64,000 nucleotides of DNA from Diphasiastrum complanatum (lineage: Eukaryota > Streptophyta > Lycopodiopsida > Lycopodiales > Lycopodiaceae). A program made the translations under genes and the position numbers. Shown here in pieces: positions 13,547 to 24,479 of the stretch. The stretch spans positions 1,487,877 to 1,551,876 of the forward strand of contig CM055093.1 of NCBI GenBank assembly GCA_029204225.1, in the 5' to 3' direction. Positions within the stretch are counted from its first letter, which is position 1, and each line of letters opens with the position of its first letter. Under the pieces are notes generated by a model. It was not told where the DNA came from. It saw only the letters and a list, made by a program, of their open reading frames with translations, and did no database searches.

Positions 13547-14825
13547 TTATAGGGAGTGTACACAGTACAGTTTCGTTGAAGAGAGCTTCGAGAGAAGAGC
13601 AGTCTTCTGAGAGTTTGGGGTTTACGGTAGGTTGTAGACAGAAAGTAAAGCACTGGTGCACGGTTTCTAGTCTACAGAGGCTTGCCAAGCTCAACAGAGG
13701 ATTTATTAGCCTATGCATAGCATCAGACAGAAAAAGTTGGTGGATAGCCAGTTGAAAATTCAAACCGGTTTGAGGTTACGGTTTTCTACACATAACTGGT
13801 GATTTCTTCGTTGTTTGTGCTTAGTAGTGGATGCCGTAAAGACAGGAAGGAAGCTAATCATATTGTCAACCAGCCATGGAGAGATTCTGAGTTTTATATT
13901 AGAGATTTGCCTACAGACAGATAACCTAGCAGATCTGTGATAAAAAATGAGAAAAATCCACTTTTTCAAGTTGAGCAAAAATCATCGTTTCTCCATGGAA
14001 TTCCATGTTTGAACACTCTCTAGACTTGGAATCAGTAGGGCGACCCTACTCCAGGCCTTAGATCATGCTCAAATCAATCAGAAAAAGGAGTTTGATTAGG
14101 CTAGAAAAAGGCTGGGAATGCGCGGTTGTGCAGAGAAGGTGGAGACAGATCGCAGGCCAGTTGTGCATCCTCACCCGAGTGGGTATTTAGTGCACAAAGG
14201 TGTCTAGCGGCTGTGTGGAGGTCCATCAATGCCCAGTAGGATTAAGAGCCATAGAATTGAGTTCCATCGCGATGGACGGTGCTGATTAAAGGGCCTGAGG
14301 AGCAACGTGAATCGTTGGATCCAAGATAGCCATTGGATTGCTTTGGAACCATTTTAAACTTCAAATAAAGGGGCTTGAAGGGCAAAGTGAACTTCAACTT
14401 CTTTAAAAATCTTCACTTTGAAATTGGAGTTGGGTCCCAATTTTCTTGAAGGTTGAAGTTTTTTCAAGCTGAAGAAACAGTTCAAAAACTAGGAAAGCCC
14501 TTATTTTCTAGTCCTTTAGCCTATTTGACTCAAACGAAAGGCTATAACCTCCAAACGAAGGGCACTCGGACTGTATATGCAAGTACGGTACCACAAAATA
14601 GAGTGATCGCAGTGCCAAAAGCGATTTGACCATTAAGCACGTAGTTGGGAGTTGGCGACAAAGTGCAATTTGGAAGGCGATGCCGATTTGGCTTTCGATT
14701 TGGCGGAAAAGCAGTGGGTGGTCTGGTAAGAAAAAATAGCAGGTCGTTATTTTCAACTTCTGACATCACAGTTGGCCTCGGCATACTGTTTATAGCCTAC
14801 GGTTGCAATTTTAAGCAGTTTTGGG

Positions 14826-15774
14826 ATGGCAAACATGGGAGAGTCCATTTTGAGTGAAAGTAACAAATTGGATGGGATTTCCAACTATGTAGTGTGGAAA
14901 TTCAAAATGAAAAACATATTGATGGAGAAGGATGTGTGGGATGTTGTCACAGGTGATGAGAGAAGACCACCAAATGAAACGGACATCAAAGTGTTCGATA
15001 AGAAGGTGAGAAAAGCTTTGACCTTCATTAACTTGTTAGTGAAGGATCACATTATTATCCACATTTGTGATGTTGTTACACCCAGACAGGCATGGGATGT
15101 GTTAAAGGAGCAGTTCGAAACAGTCAAAACTGAATAGTGTCCGCATGGAACAAGGAGAGCACATTCAGATGTACATGACCAGAATCAAGACAATGAGGGA
15201 TGAATTACACTCTATTGGTGAGCGCATATGTGATGTGGAGCTGGTGTACAATGCATTGTGCGGCATTGCAGAACCCTATCAGATGTTTGTGAGCGAAATA
15301 GCATCAAGAGAAAGATTGCTAACCTTTGACGAGCTCATAGAAATCTTGATGCAGGAACGGCGAGAAATGGTGAAAGCTAGATGTCAAAACACTGATGATC
15401 AGGCACTTGCAACATGCCAAAAATAGGGCAAGGGCAAGGGCAAGAATAAGTCTAAGCAGCAATTCACCAAGACTCAGGAGGGTGAGGGATCTTCCAGCAA
15501 GACCAAGAAGAAGGGCAAATGCTTTCATTGCGGCAAAAAGGGCCATTAGAAGAGCGAATGTCAAAAAATTTTGGCGGAATCAGACAAGGGAAAACCAAAG
15601 CAAGTAGGTAACCTTATCAACGAAGGTGAGATTGAAGACTCTAGCATCTTCATATCAACATTGTCATCTAATCAAGATGATCAAGCGTGGTACATTGACT
15701 CAGGAGCCACAAGACATATGACAGGAAACAAGGATTGCATTAGAGGAGTTCTCAATATCAAAAAGACCCTTTAA
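14826..15774 (+). pseudogene. Ty1/copia gag and start of protease, truncated
   Basis: The ATG at 14826 opens a UBN2-type copia Gag (MANMGESILSESNKLDG, then NYVVWKFKMKNIL). The frame shifts near 15137 and continues as 15145-15426. A basic stretch then leads to a zinc knuckle (CFHCGKKGH near 15520) in which an in-frame TAG replaces the residue after His. The protease begins with WYIDSGATRHM at about 15690, so the catalytic DSG is intact. The element stops there: no integrase or reverse transcriptase follows, and unrelated sequence begins near 15775. Together with 13280-13546 it is the 5' third of one copia insertion. Confidence 0.88.
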
Positions 15775-15977
15775 GGAATGCCATGTAGGATATAGAGAAA
15801 TATCAAAATAAAAAAAACAATATTGTTTATTTGCTTGCCCCCACCACTCCCAAGGCCTCCCCAGCTCCCAATGATCTATCTAACCACACTGTCTATAGTC
15901 ATAGTTAAGAACTGTAAACAGTTTGTAGTATAACTTGACTAAATTCAAAAATATTCCCTCCATTGGTTGGGCAATAT

Positions 15978-16180
15978 TTTCATTGGATCTAAAATATGAC
16001 CGCCATCCCCAAATTTGGATCAAAGAAAATAGCAAAATGTTTACATATGCATTCCTTCCACGAGAATGGAAATATGGGTGCCATCTCCAATTATGAACGC
16101 CATCATCACATTGGAATGGAAATATGAGCGCCAACTACCTATTGGAATGAAAAAATGAATGACATTTCCAAATTTGAATC
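15978..16180. repeat. Degenerate repeats near the left end of an unclassified element
   Basis: Four to five imperfect copies of a unit with consensus like GGAATGGAAATATGRSCGCCATC followed by CCAAATT, at about 15978, 16062, 16088, 16115 and 16145. Their position just upstream of a transposase-like gene suggests subterminal repeats, but I could not define the end of the element or a target duplication. Confidence 0.55.
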
Positions 16181-16309
16181 AAGCATACAAGCATGGAGAT
16201 TGCATTGATCGTACAGAGTATATAATATAATCAAAGATGAGTATTTTGTTTTGCTTCACAGAATCTGGTCATAGTACTTTGATGCAACTGATTACTCTAT
16301 TGTTTTTTT

Positions 16310-18370
16310 ATGATGACATTGTATCATCTACATGTGGATATCCCTATTGATTTGGCACCTTTGCAGAGAAGAGGAGGCAAAGGAATTCAAATATCTGTTG
16401 AGGATCGTTCTCGTTACAGGGCAGAAGGGAAAAAAAAAAACTTGGATTTGTGGATAGATGGAACATTATATCCACAAGATCCAAGCACTTTGACACATCC
16501 CACATTCTCCTCAATAACTCTTTTAGTTACATGGATATGCAATGGGCATAGTGGATTACTAGCATATTGTGAAAGATTGCAGAACCATGGAAAACAACTT
16601 TATACGAATAAAGTTCGCTTTTTAGAAGGTGAGTTAATTCGGATATCCCCTTATTGTCAGAATAGAGATTGTCATCTTGAAAAGACGTTAGAAGAAAATA
16701 AACAACTTAAAAAAAATAATGAATCATTACAGAAGATAACAATCAATATCAAATCAGATTAGAGCAAATGCAATCAGTCTTACAATCTATTCGTATTGAA
16801 AACTTACAATTATTGAAGGATGTGGAATTGGCAAAGAAGAAGGTTGAAAGTAAGAAGCGAAAGCGACAAAGGATATTCAAACGCTTTCAATAACAGAGTC
16901 TTTGATGGTGGACATTCAACAAATTTTAGATAAGACTATAGTTCAGGGTGCTTGTGATTTTGCAAGTATTAGCATGGAAGCATATGCAACAATATTTAAA
17001 CTAATTAGAGAAGCTTTCAAGCAAGTTCATATTAGAAAAGTCCCAATCCCTAGGACATATCACTTGAAGAAAGAGAGGGATACATTAAACATAAGTATGC
17101 ATAAGATCAATGGAACTCCATTTCATATTGAGGAGGTGTATGAAACTGATGGAAGATCGATATTCTATAATTCATCAAACAACTTATTTGTTGAACTAAA
17201 TTACTTGCTGAGATACATCATCACATTCTATGACATAACCTATGAAAAGGTGAATGGCAAAATAATCATAGTACTTAAGTTAGATGAGTCAGAAATTGTG
17301 AAAGGGCAGAAGATGGAGAGGGTTAGTATAGCTCTCATGAATGGTGCTCTATCACAAACAGAGGACCAAGAAGATTTCAGATTCAGTGTCCAGTCAGAAA
17401 ATGATATATGGTGGTTGGTAGCGTTTCAAGTAACTAGCCTCATTATTACATTACATTCATTGAATAGTATTAATTCATTGTAAACTAAGTCTGATTAATT
17501 CTTTGGACAGGTGCTGAAGGAGATATATTATCATGGATATTCTCAAGGACATCTTATCCTAGAATCATCAAGGACCATATGGATGGAAGACTTCTCAATA
17601 TTTGAGGAGTTGGAGACTTCAATGTTGAATGGCATTTAGCAGGTGATTTGAAAACATTGAAATGTATGTATAATGTCTCTCACGGTGCTACATCAAAACA
17701 TCCTTGTTTGTACTGCATGAAAATGGCAAAAGATGTTACTAGGAGTACAGGAATTACTGGAGAATATGTAGATCCAAACTGGAAGCCTGTGTTGCCTATC
17801 CCCTTGTAAAATATGCATGTTTGCACTCTTTATGCAGAAGTTAGATTAATAGAAAAGATCATTTATGTTCATATAGTTTTTGCTTGGAATACTAAGCCAG
17901 CATCATTAGCAAAGGAAGCTATCTCTCCATTAGAAGATGTTTTATCAAAAGCAGGACTTCATAAGGGACATGTCAAAATTCAAAAAGATGAAAAGCTTTC
18001 AGGAAAGAATGGGAACATGCCAACTAAGCCAAGCATAGGAGGAGCAAAAGCACATCGCTTCCTATCAAATCATACTGGTAAGGCTTCTAATATTCAACAC
18101 TCAGTCTGGACAAATATTATTGCTGCCACTCAGGACTTCGAGAAAGACGACAAAACCAGAGTACTAAAAGTTGATGTATGGAAGAAGCTTGATAGTATGA
18201 TTGCTATTTTAAGAAAAGATAAATACTCTGATATTGATAAGAAAGCTGTCCAAAGGACTTGTGTCGAGTTTGTTAATGCAGTATCAAAAGCATGGGGAGA
18301 AGATCACATCACTCATTACATGGTTAGTATAAATTCTTCAAGATGCTTTCAATTTTTCATATATATTTAG
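16310..18370 (+). pseudogene. Unrecognised transposase-like protein in pieces
   Basis: Open segments at 16310-16762, 16902-17483 and 17813-18370 form a split gene. The first part includes GGKGIQISVEDRSRY, a cluster of Cys/His (YCQNRDCHLEK) and a Lys/Glu/Asn-rich probable coiled coil. A central part (from about 17640) reads WHLAGDLKTLKCMYN then HPCLYC, that is, an acidic residue in a conserved block followed by CxxC. That layout is like the second catalytic Asp region of RNase-H-fold transposases. An intron (17473-17511, GTAACT to GGACAG) is possible. Stops at about 17607 and 17808 interrupt it. I do not recognise the family. The element's ends are not defined, and its relation to the minus-strand gene at 18801-20254 is inferred only from proximity. 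Confidence 0.5.
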
Positions 18371-18800
18371 ATCCAAACATAAGACTAACATTATGATTTT
18401 GACATAGATCATACAACATTTTTTGCAAACACATATGGAAACTTGAGTGTATGGTCATCACAAGGGATAGAGAAGTCACATTGGCAAGCGCGAGCAACAT
18501 TTCATCGAAATACACAACATGGAGGAACCAATGAAAAATGAAACTACATTTTTCAATTGTTTCAGTGGTTCTACTGTAGAGTTTAGATTCGACATATAAC
18601 AAAGTCCACACAATACAACAAGTTTAGAAAAGCATGCAAGTTCATACAGGAAGAGAAAATTAGATGATTGTTGAGTAGAAGATCATCATTGTCATCAAAT
18701 CATGACAAGTTCAGAATTGCTTGCAAATTCATTGAACAAGAGAGGATCAATACTCAATGTAAATGTATTGATTGTATTATAACAAAATACAAAGTGTCCA

Positions 18801-20254
18801 CTATTCATCATCAGCTTGTGTGTCAGATTCTATGGCAGTATTGTCATGAAAAAATTCTTTGCTAGAGTATGCATCTAATAGATGTGCATTATTCTTATTT
18901 CCACTAAGTTCAATATAAGTGGAATACAATGAATAATGGGTGCTCCTTAGAGGAACATTCCCATCAGTAAAGCCTAGAATGTTCAAAACATAAGATCTTT
19001 TGACAAAAATGATCTTATTTGTCTTAACAAATTTATGTCCTCCTAGATAATATGATAAAGCTTTAACTGCCATTATAAGACTATCCCCAAATGGGCTCAG
19101 CTTGGAATGAGCAATATAGATCTCATTCTTCCAGAAATGCCTAAGATAGTGGCCAAGTCCACTATTCCAATTATGAGAGCATCCTGCAATAAGAAATATG
19201 TTAGAAAAAACACATTTAGTGGTTAGTAACATTCTAATGCAAGAAATTTAAACACTTACACATTCTTCATCATCAACAGCGCCAGATCAGATGATCAATA
19301 TAATGACCACCTACTGAAGTGGAATCATCAGTGAAATGTATTAATGATGGACGAGGGAAGCCCATCTGGGATTGAAATGCCGTGAATTCTTCATTAGATG
19401 GCCTGCCTCACCCATCCTCAGCAATATTTGATAATGTCTTAGTCAAACATTCTTCATCGGTCATAAGTCCCTCCTCATCATCAAAATCAATTCCAAAAAC
19501 AAGGTCATCTGTTTCAAAATCTACAAAGTCGGAGAATTCGAAAATTGTGCCGGATAATAAACATAGAACCTCATCTTCCGATAGTCAAAAAACTGACATA
19601 AATCAGCTGTAGTAAAATATACATCATCATTTATATAATATACAAGCAAATTGAAAAGACATTTAGACTCCTCTATAGGGATCGATTCATCAGCAGATGT
19701 ATTTTGGCCAATAAAATAATCCCGGAGCACATCAGTATTTACATCAATAAAGTCACTCTTCTTATCAGGGGTGTCGATAAGGAAGTGACTGATATCTTTA
19801 ATAGCTGACTGACAGAGGATGATGCCATAGGAGGGTCAGCAACAGAAACTTCCTCATCATTTGGGATCTGAACTAACAGAAAAAGTACAAAACCACTCTG
19901 ATATTCAACCAATCGACATTTCTTGTTGCAATAAGGACACATTGAACTGCTTTTGAAAAGATCAAACAATTTGGTGAACATTCTATCTAGTCTATGTCTG
20001 AAAGCTAGGAAGAAATGAACAAGATCAGTATAATGCATGTACTGGAGTGAACCTATGGAGATAGCAGACTTATTGAGTATATCCCTGAATCTAACATAAT
20101 GTTCATAAAATATGTCAGAATTTGGTAAGTCTTGAAAACATGTAAATATGGCCTGAATAGGCTGTGGAAGTTGTCTAGATTTTTAGTAATCCCAAATTCA
20201 GTAAAAAATGAATTCAAGCCTGAATCTCGTGTAGATCCTGAGGAAGAGGCCATG
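18801..20254 (-). pseudogene. Unknown protein gene on the minus strand, broken
   Basis: Translation would start at 20254 (MASSSGSTRDSGLNSFFTEF), preceded by TTCC as in the divergent gene at 20977. After about 40 codons a one-base slip is needed near 20135 to continue as YEHYVRFRDILNKS, then HRLDRMFTKLFDLFKSSSM and CPYCNKKC (paired CxxC-type cysteines, about 19930). Later exons appear at 19521-19730, about 19275-19400 and 18801-19217. The last begins after a TTGCAG acceptor and ends with a stop at 18801. No family was recognised. Frameshifts and stops suggest it is no longer functional. It shares its promoter region with the H3-like gene. Confidence 0.45.
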
Positions 20255-20265
20255 GAACTAACGTA

Positions 20266-20416
20266 GATATCGCAGTTGTGCACGAGGGAGAACAAACGAA
20301 ACAAAATTAACTCTAAAGATCGCGCACAAGAGGGATATGTACGACTATTGCACTTGTGCGCAAGTAGGTATTGTTGCAAAAAATGGACAACAATGCGTGC
20401 GCACAAGAGCAATATG
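20266..20416 (-). repeat. Left leader array: four alternating 18-bp motifs
   Basis: Copies of the consensus CATATCGCACTTGTGCGC lie at 20266-20283 (+), 20322-20339 (-), 20344-20361 (+) and 20399-20416 (-). Neighbouring + and - copies are 54-56 bases apart, so each pair could fold in RNA as a stem of up to 18 bp with a loop of about 37 nt. The unit period is about 77 bp. Confidence 0.8.
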
Positions 20417-20484
20417 CCATGAATTTTGAGAAAGAAAAAAGTAAAAAATTAATCGAGTTTCGTGCCTTTTATACTGAATTTTCA

Positions 20485-20626
20485 CACGTGTGGTCAACGG
20501 TCAATGGACACGTGTTTACATCCGATTGGACTACAAGCACTGGCACGTGTGAGGTGACACCTGGACACGTATGAAATGACACCAGTACACGTGTCTCGTG
20601 TTCATTCGTCGGTTCGACAACACGTG
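20485..20626. promoter_or_regulatory. Cluster of five G-boxes (CACGTG)
   Basis: CACGTG occurs at 20485, 20509, 20544, 20588 and 20621, with a CACGTA at 20566. Most are within ACACGTGT. Plant bZIP and bHLH factors bind such sites. The cluster is central between two outward TATA boxes. Confidence 0.85.
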
Positions 20627-20707
20627 TCGCTCTCGCATTTGTCTGCAAAAACCGTGATATAAAATCACAAACTCCGATGAATTTTTTTCACTTCTTTTTT
20701 TGCTTTG

Positions 20708-20961
20708 CATATCGCACTTGTGTGCCTCCTTCACAATCGATATTCTGCCTACTGCCTTCCATGCGCACAGGTCCGATATTTCTGCCTATGCATCTCCCCA
20801 TATCAGACTTGTGCGCCTTCCTTCTATACTAATCGATCTCTCTTATATTTGGCTCGCATAGATTCGATATACCGTACATTCTTTCCGTACATATCGGTCC
20901 TCTGTGAGGGCTTCATAATCTTTCCCTGCTCATCCTAGTCGTCATGCACAAGTGCGATATC
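20708..20961 (+). repeat. Right leader array: 91-bp tandem units with paired inverted motifs
   Basis: Plus copies of the CATATCGCACTTGTGCGC motif begin at 20708, 20799 and 20890 (91 bp apart). Minus copies begin at 20763, 20853 and 20945, each 54-55 bases after its partner. The copies at 20853 and 20890 are degenerate. The last minus copy, TGCACAAGTGCGATATC, ends 15 bases before the ATG at 20977. Confidence 0.8.
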
Positions 20962-20976
20962 CCCTAGTACACTTCC

Positions 20977-21632
20977 ATGGATAGGAGAAAGCAGACAATG
21001 AGGGATTTCTTCTCTATTGGCTCGTCGTCAGCTCCTGTGGTTGCCATTACACCTCCCGCTAGACCTAGAACGCGCAACCGCAGCAGATGGCTCTCTGAAA
21101 TACGTAAGTATCAAAAATCAACTGCTCTATTAATTCCCAGAGCTCCATTCTACCGTGCCGTCCGAAACATAACTAGAAATGATCTCGGACAGCTCGTTAA
21201 ATTCACATCCACTGCTCTTCAGTGCCTTTAGGAAGCTGCTAAGACTATATGAGCCTTTTTTTTTAAGATTCATTTTTGTTTGCTATTTATTCCAAGAGAG
21301 TCACTATAATGCCCAAGGACTTTCAACTACTGATGAGAATGAGGGAGAGATTTTGCAAGTTACACGTATCTCAGCCTGCTGCTCCCAGACCTGTTCCTCT
21401 AGATAGGAATGATCTTCCTACCAAGCGTCCTAGGAAGCAGGCAGACCCCAAGAGAGCTCCGAAGAAAGTAAGGAGGGTAGACAGCACAGAATCTGCGAAG
21501 CCTAACCTGGAACCAATTGTAGATAACGTTGCTCTTGATAATGTTATAAATATAGCTACATCGTTTTTGGATACCCCTGTAATTTCTGTAGATACTACGC
21601 ATCCACCTCCTCTTTGCCCTCCAAGTAGCTAA
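20977..21632 (+). pseudogene. Divergent histone-H3-like gene, intronless and broken (possibly CENH3-like)
   Basis: The first frame (20977-21231) encodes a short atypical tail, MDRRKQTMRDFFSIGSSSA, then RSRWLSEIRKYQKSTALLI. This matches the H3 alpha-N helix, and STALQCL matches the start of alpha 2. A TAG follows at 21229, then EAAK, a TGA, and a frameshift, after which KRVTIMPKDFQLLMRMR matches the end of the H3 fold (frame from 21276). A Lys/Arg-rich C-terminal extension (PTKRPRKQADPKRAPKKVRR), absent from ordinary H3, runs to 21632. DFQL rather than DIQL and a slightly longer loop 1 recall CENH3, but the tail is unlike known examples. KQTMRDFF resembles a PCNA-binding PIP box. There are no introns across the region. 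Confidence 0.75.
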
Positions 21633-22140
21633 TGTCTGTTGCTCTTTCCTCCCACGTTTTAGAGGAACTATTATCATTTTTAAGAGTTCAAGCCTCACGT
21701 ATATTTATTTGAAGAAAATACTTTCGAAATTTGATGTCATTATCTGAACTTTCCTGAAACCTTTGACTCCAGCGTCAGATTTGAACGCTGTATTACCTCT
21801 AAAAATTGTGATGATTAAGAGTTCAAGTTGTAATATATATACATTTTTCTAATTTTCGAATTTGGAATACATCTCCATTTGTAGGCTACTTAGAATACAT
21901 TAACCTATCAACGTTTTATTTTCTAACAATAAACTTATCCTTTTCTCAATAAGTAGGGTGAGCTGATTTGGTTTTATCAATGTCCTTCGATTGAATAAAT
22001 TTTACATATATATTAAAAATATTTATTTGTTGCCTTTGTAGGATTTTCTACAAGTAATATAATATTAGAACAAAAGATAATATTTCAAAAATCAAGAGGT
22101 GATCCTCATCATTTCAATGTCATATTCAAATTTCAACTAA
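21633..22140. other. AT-rich spacer
   Basis: No genes or repeats recognised between the H3-like pseudogene and the first Helitron-like coding traces. Confidence 0.6.
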
Positions 22141-22149
22141 TAAATATAA

Positions 22150-24110
22150 TAAATAGTTGAACTTAAAATGAATAGAAGAAGTAGACTAGACGTTGAACCC
22201 AAATAAAATGCAAAAATAAATTTCGACCATATCCAAACACATGGTTTGAAATAACTACATTGGAATCTCAATGGATTGCCTTATGCAATAAAATTGTCAC
22301 TAATATGAAATGTTGCTCATCATGTGGAGCATCCACATTTAACCAACTAACAAAAATATGTTTGTCTCAAAAGACATAAATGAAATACCCCCATATTCCA
22401 TTGCTAATACTATTTTGTTTGAATACACAACCGACCAAGAAAATTCAAACCGATGGTTTGTTTGCATGATGTGCAAAAAAAAATTTATCGAATAAAGTAC
22501 TTAGTATTCCTATCTCTTAGTTACACAAGGTCAATCTTGCAACTTCATTCCATTGAACTACAAACTTTATCTTTAATCGATGTATCAATTGAAACAACAA
22601 GTAGAGCGACAAGCTATTTACAAGGAACAATTGGAAAATGATCAATATTCAAAGATCCTATAGTTTGTTTTGATATCAACCTACAAAAATCTAGAATACT
22701 ATAGAGACAACAAATATTATAAAAACGTTACTCAACCACAATCTTTTAAACAATTTGATCATACAAAAGATCCTTACTTTGTATGAAACAAAACTTGGTC
22801 AAAATGGTCTGTGTTTGGTATTTGCAAATACAATGAAAGATTTTCTTGATAAAGATTGACTTGAATCAACTTTTGAAACAATGCAAACAGATCCACTGAT
22901 TCACAACTATGTTATTTTGGAAGACATCACACAACCAACATCTAGCCAAAAATACTCAAAAATTAATATATACCAACACTTGGACCTCCAATTACGTAGC
23001 AAAGGAAATCTACATGAACGCTCAATACAATTTACAACCAATATCGAAGGATTATAAGTAAACCAAGATAACGACAAAATAATTACTTTGGAATCAACGT
23101 TGTCTCCTATCTTATTCCCATTTGGCCATGGCTTTTATGATGGTGAAATGAATTTCTTGGATTACATTAAGATGAGAGTTAGCTCATTTTTTTCGATTTT
23201 CACATTGTACCCTCCATATCTATTGATTATGTACCAAATTAGACAAGCGATTCTCTTATCCTCCAACACACAATCTGTAGTCCTAGAAAAAGACATCATT
23301 GAATACATGTCGAAAAATCAAAGAGCAAATGAACAAGACATCTTCAAACATGTCTTAAAATACAGTCTTGGACCAAAAATACCTGGAACTCCATCTTGGC
23401 ATCGACGAAACTTCAACAATTTACTATCCATGGTGGAATGTTGGGGACTACCACATTTTTTTCTAACCTTGACATCTGATGAAACAACTGATATGCGATG
23501 GAATGAAATCCAGCACATTGGAAACTTGGTGAAAAATTTAACAATGACTATGATTGGAGAAATTGTCTAGTAGAATGTTCAATGTTGTTTGTGGCAAGGT
23601 TAGACCAATTCATGAAAAATTATTTACTATCATCCAAACTACTTCTTGGAAATGTCCAACATTACGTGATTAGGTGAGTTTCAAAATTGAGGCTCTGTAC
23701 ATGCACATATTATTCTTTGGATAAATGAAGATGAAGTAGATCAAATAGCTAATGAGATAGTGGCATGTGTACCAGCTATATTTGATGAAACTTCAAAAAA
23801 ATTCATAGAACCGATTGAGACTCATGGAAAAGAACTCTATCAGCTTATGCAACGAAAACAAATACATTTTTGTAGAAAGTCATGCACTTTATATTTGTCA
23901 AAAAACAAAAAAAAGTAGGTTGCAAGTATGGATTTCCATATTCTACTTCAAGAATATATGAAACACACATCAATCCAGATAATCAAAGATGGACATACTA
24001 TCATCCACGATATGAAGATAGGAATGTTGTTCCATATCACCCAAGCATTCTACTTTTGTGGAAAGCACACATGAATTTACAGAGTTTCAAATACCCATTG
24101 TAAAAATGAG
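22150..24110 (+). pseudogene. Helitron Rep (HUH endonuclease) region, decayed
   Basis: A Cys-containing segment (MKCCSSCGASTF, about 22298-22335) matches the N-terminal zinc-binding part of Helitron proteins. At 23088-23570 the frame reads LFPFGHGFYDG, MYQIRQAI, GTPSWHRRNFNNLLSMVE and LPHFFLTLTSDE, the conserved Helitron_like_N blocks. The HUH block follows near 23680-23730 as EFQN*GSVHAHIILWINE, with the two catalytic histidines at 23700-23708 and one in-frame stop. Then come CKYGFP and NVVPYHP near 23915-24045. Several frameshifts separate these blocks. The catalytic tyrosine block was not identified with confidence. This protein would nick and join single-stranded DNA in rolling-circle transposition. 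Confidence 0.88.
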
Positions 24111-24479
24111 TGAATCAGTTCATTACATAGACTCATCACCTCCTCGACTACGAAAAAAATGGTTGGTTACAACAATATTGTACTATTACACCCCATTGAT
24201 ATTTACGTATCACGACAAACAACCTTGGAAGACCTCACGTTCTATGAATATTGGAAAAAGTACACTGTTAAAAAATTTCCGAAATGCAAATCCAAACTTG
24301 ACAATAGTGACCAGCTTGGTTAAAAAATTGATCGACTAGTGCGATTTACAAATTTTCATCCAGCTCATCAAATAACAGGTTCTTTCTTCAATATCCTTTT
24401 GAAAAAATTCCACTTTCGAAATGAAAAAGAACTTATAAATGAAACCAACACTCAATGATCGTTTTTTGTTGAATGTGTC

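Larger units (their letters stand above)
20255..20976. promoter_or_regulatory. Divergent, mirror-image promoter with hairpin-motif arrays in both leaders
   Basis: This 722-bp region lies between head-to-head start codons (minus 20254, plus 20977), both in TTCCATGG. TATAAAA boxes face outwards at 20467-20473 (minus) and 20658-20664 (plus). The 45 bases after each TATA box are similar to one another when read outwards: CAC, AAACTC, GAT, AATTTTTT, then T-rich. About 50 bases beyond each TATA an array of 18-bp motifs begins and continues to within about 12-20 bases of the ATG. Between the TATA boxes are five CACGTG G-boxes. I infer an inverted duplication giving two co-regulated genes. Confidence 0.8.
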
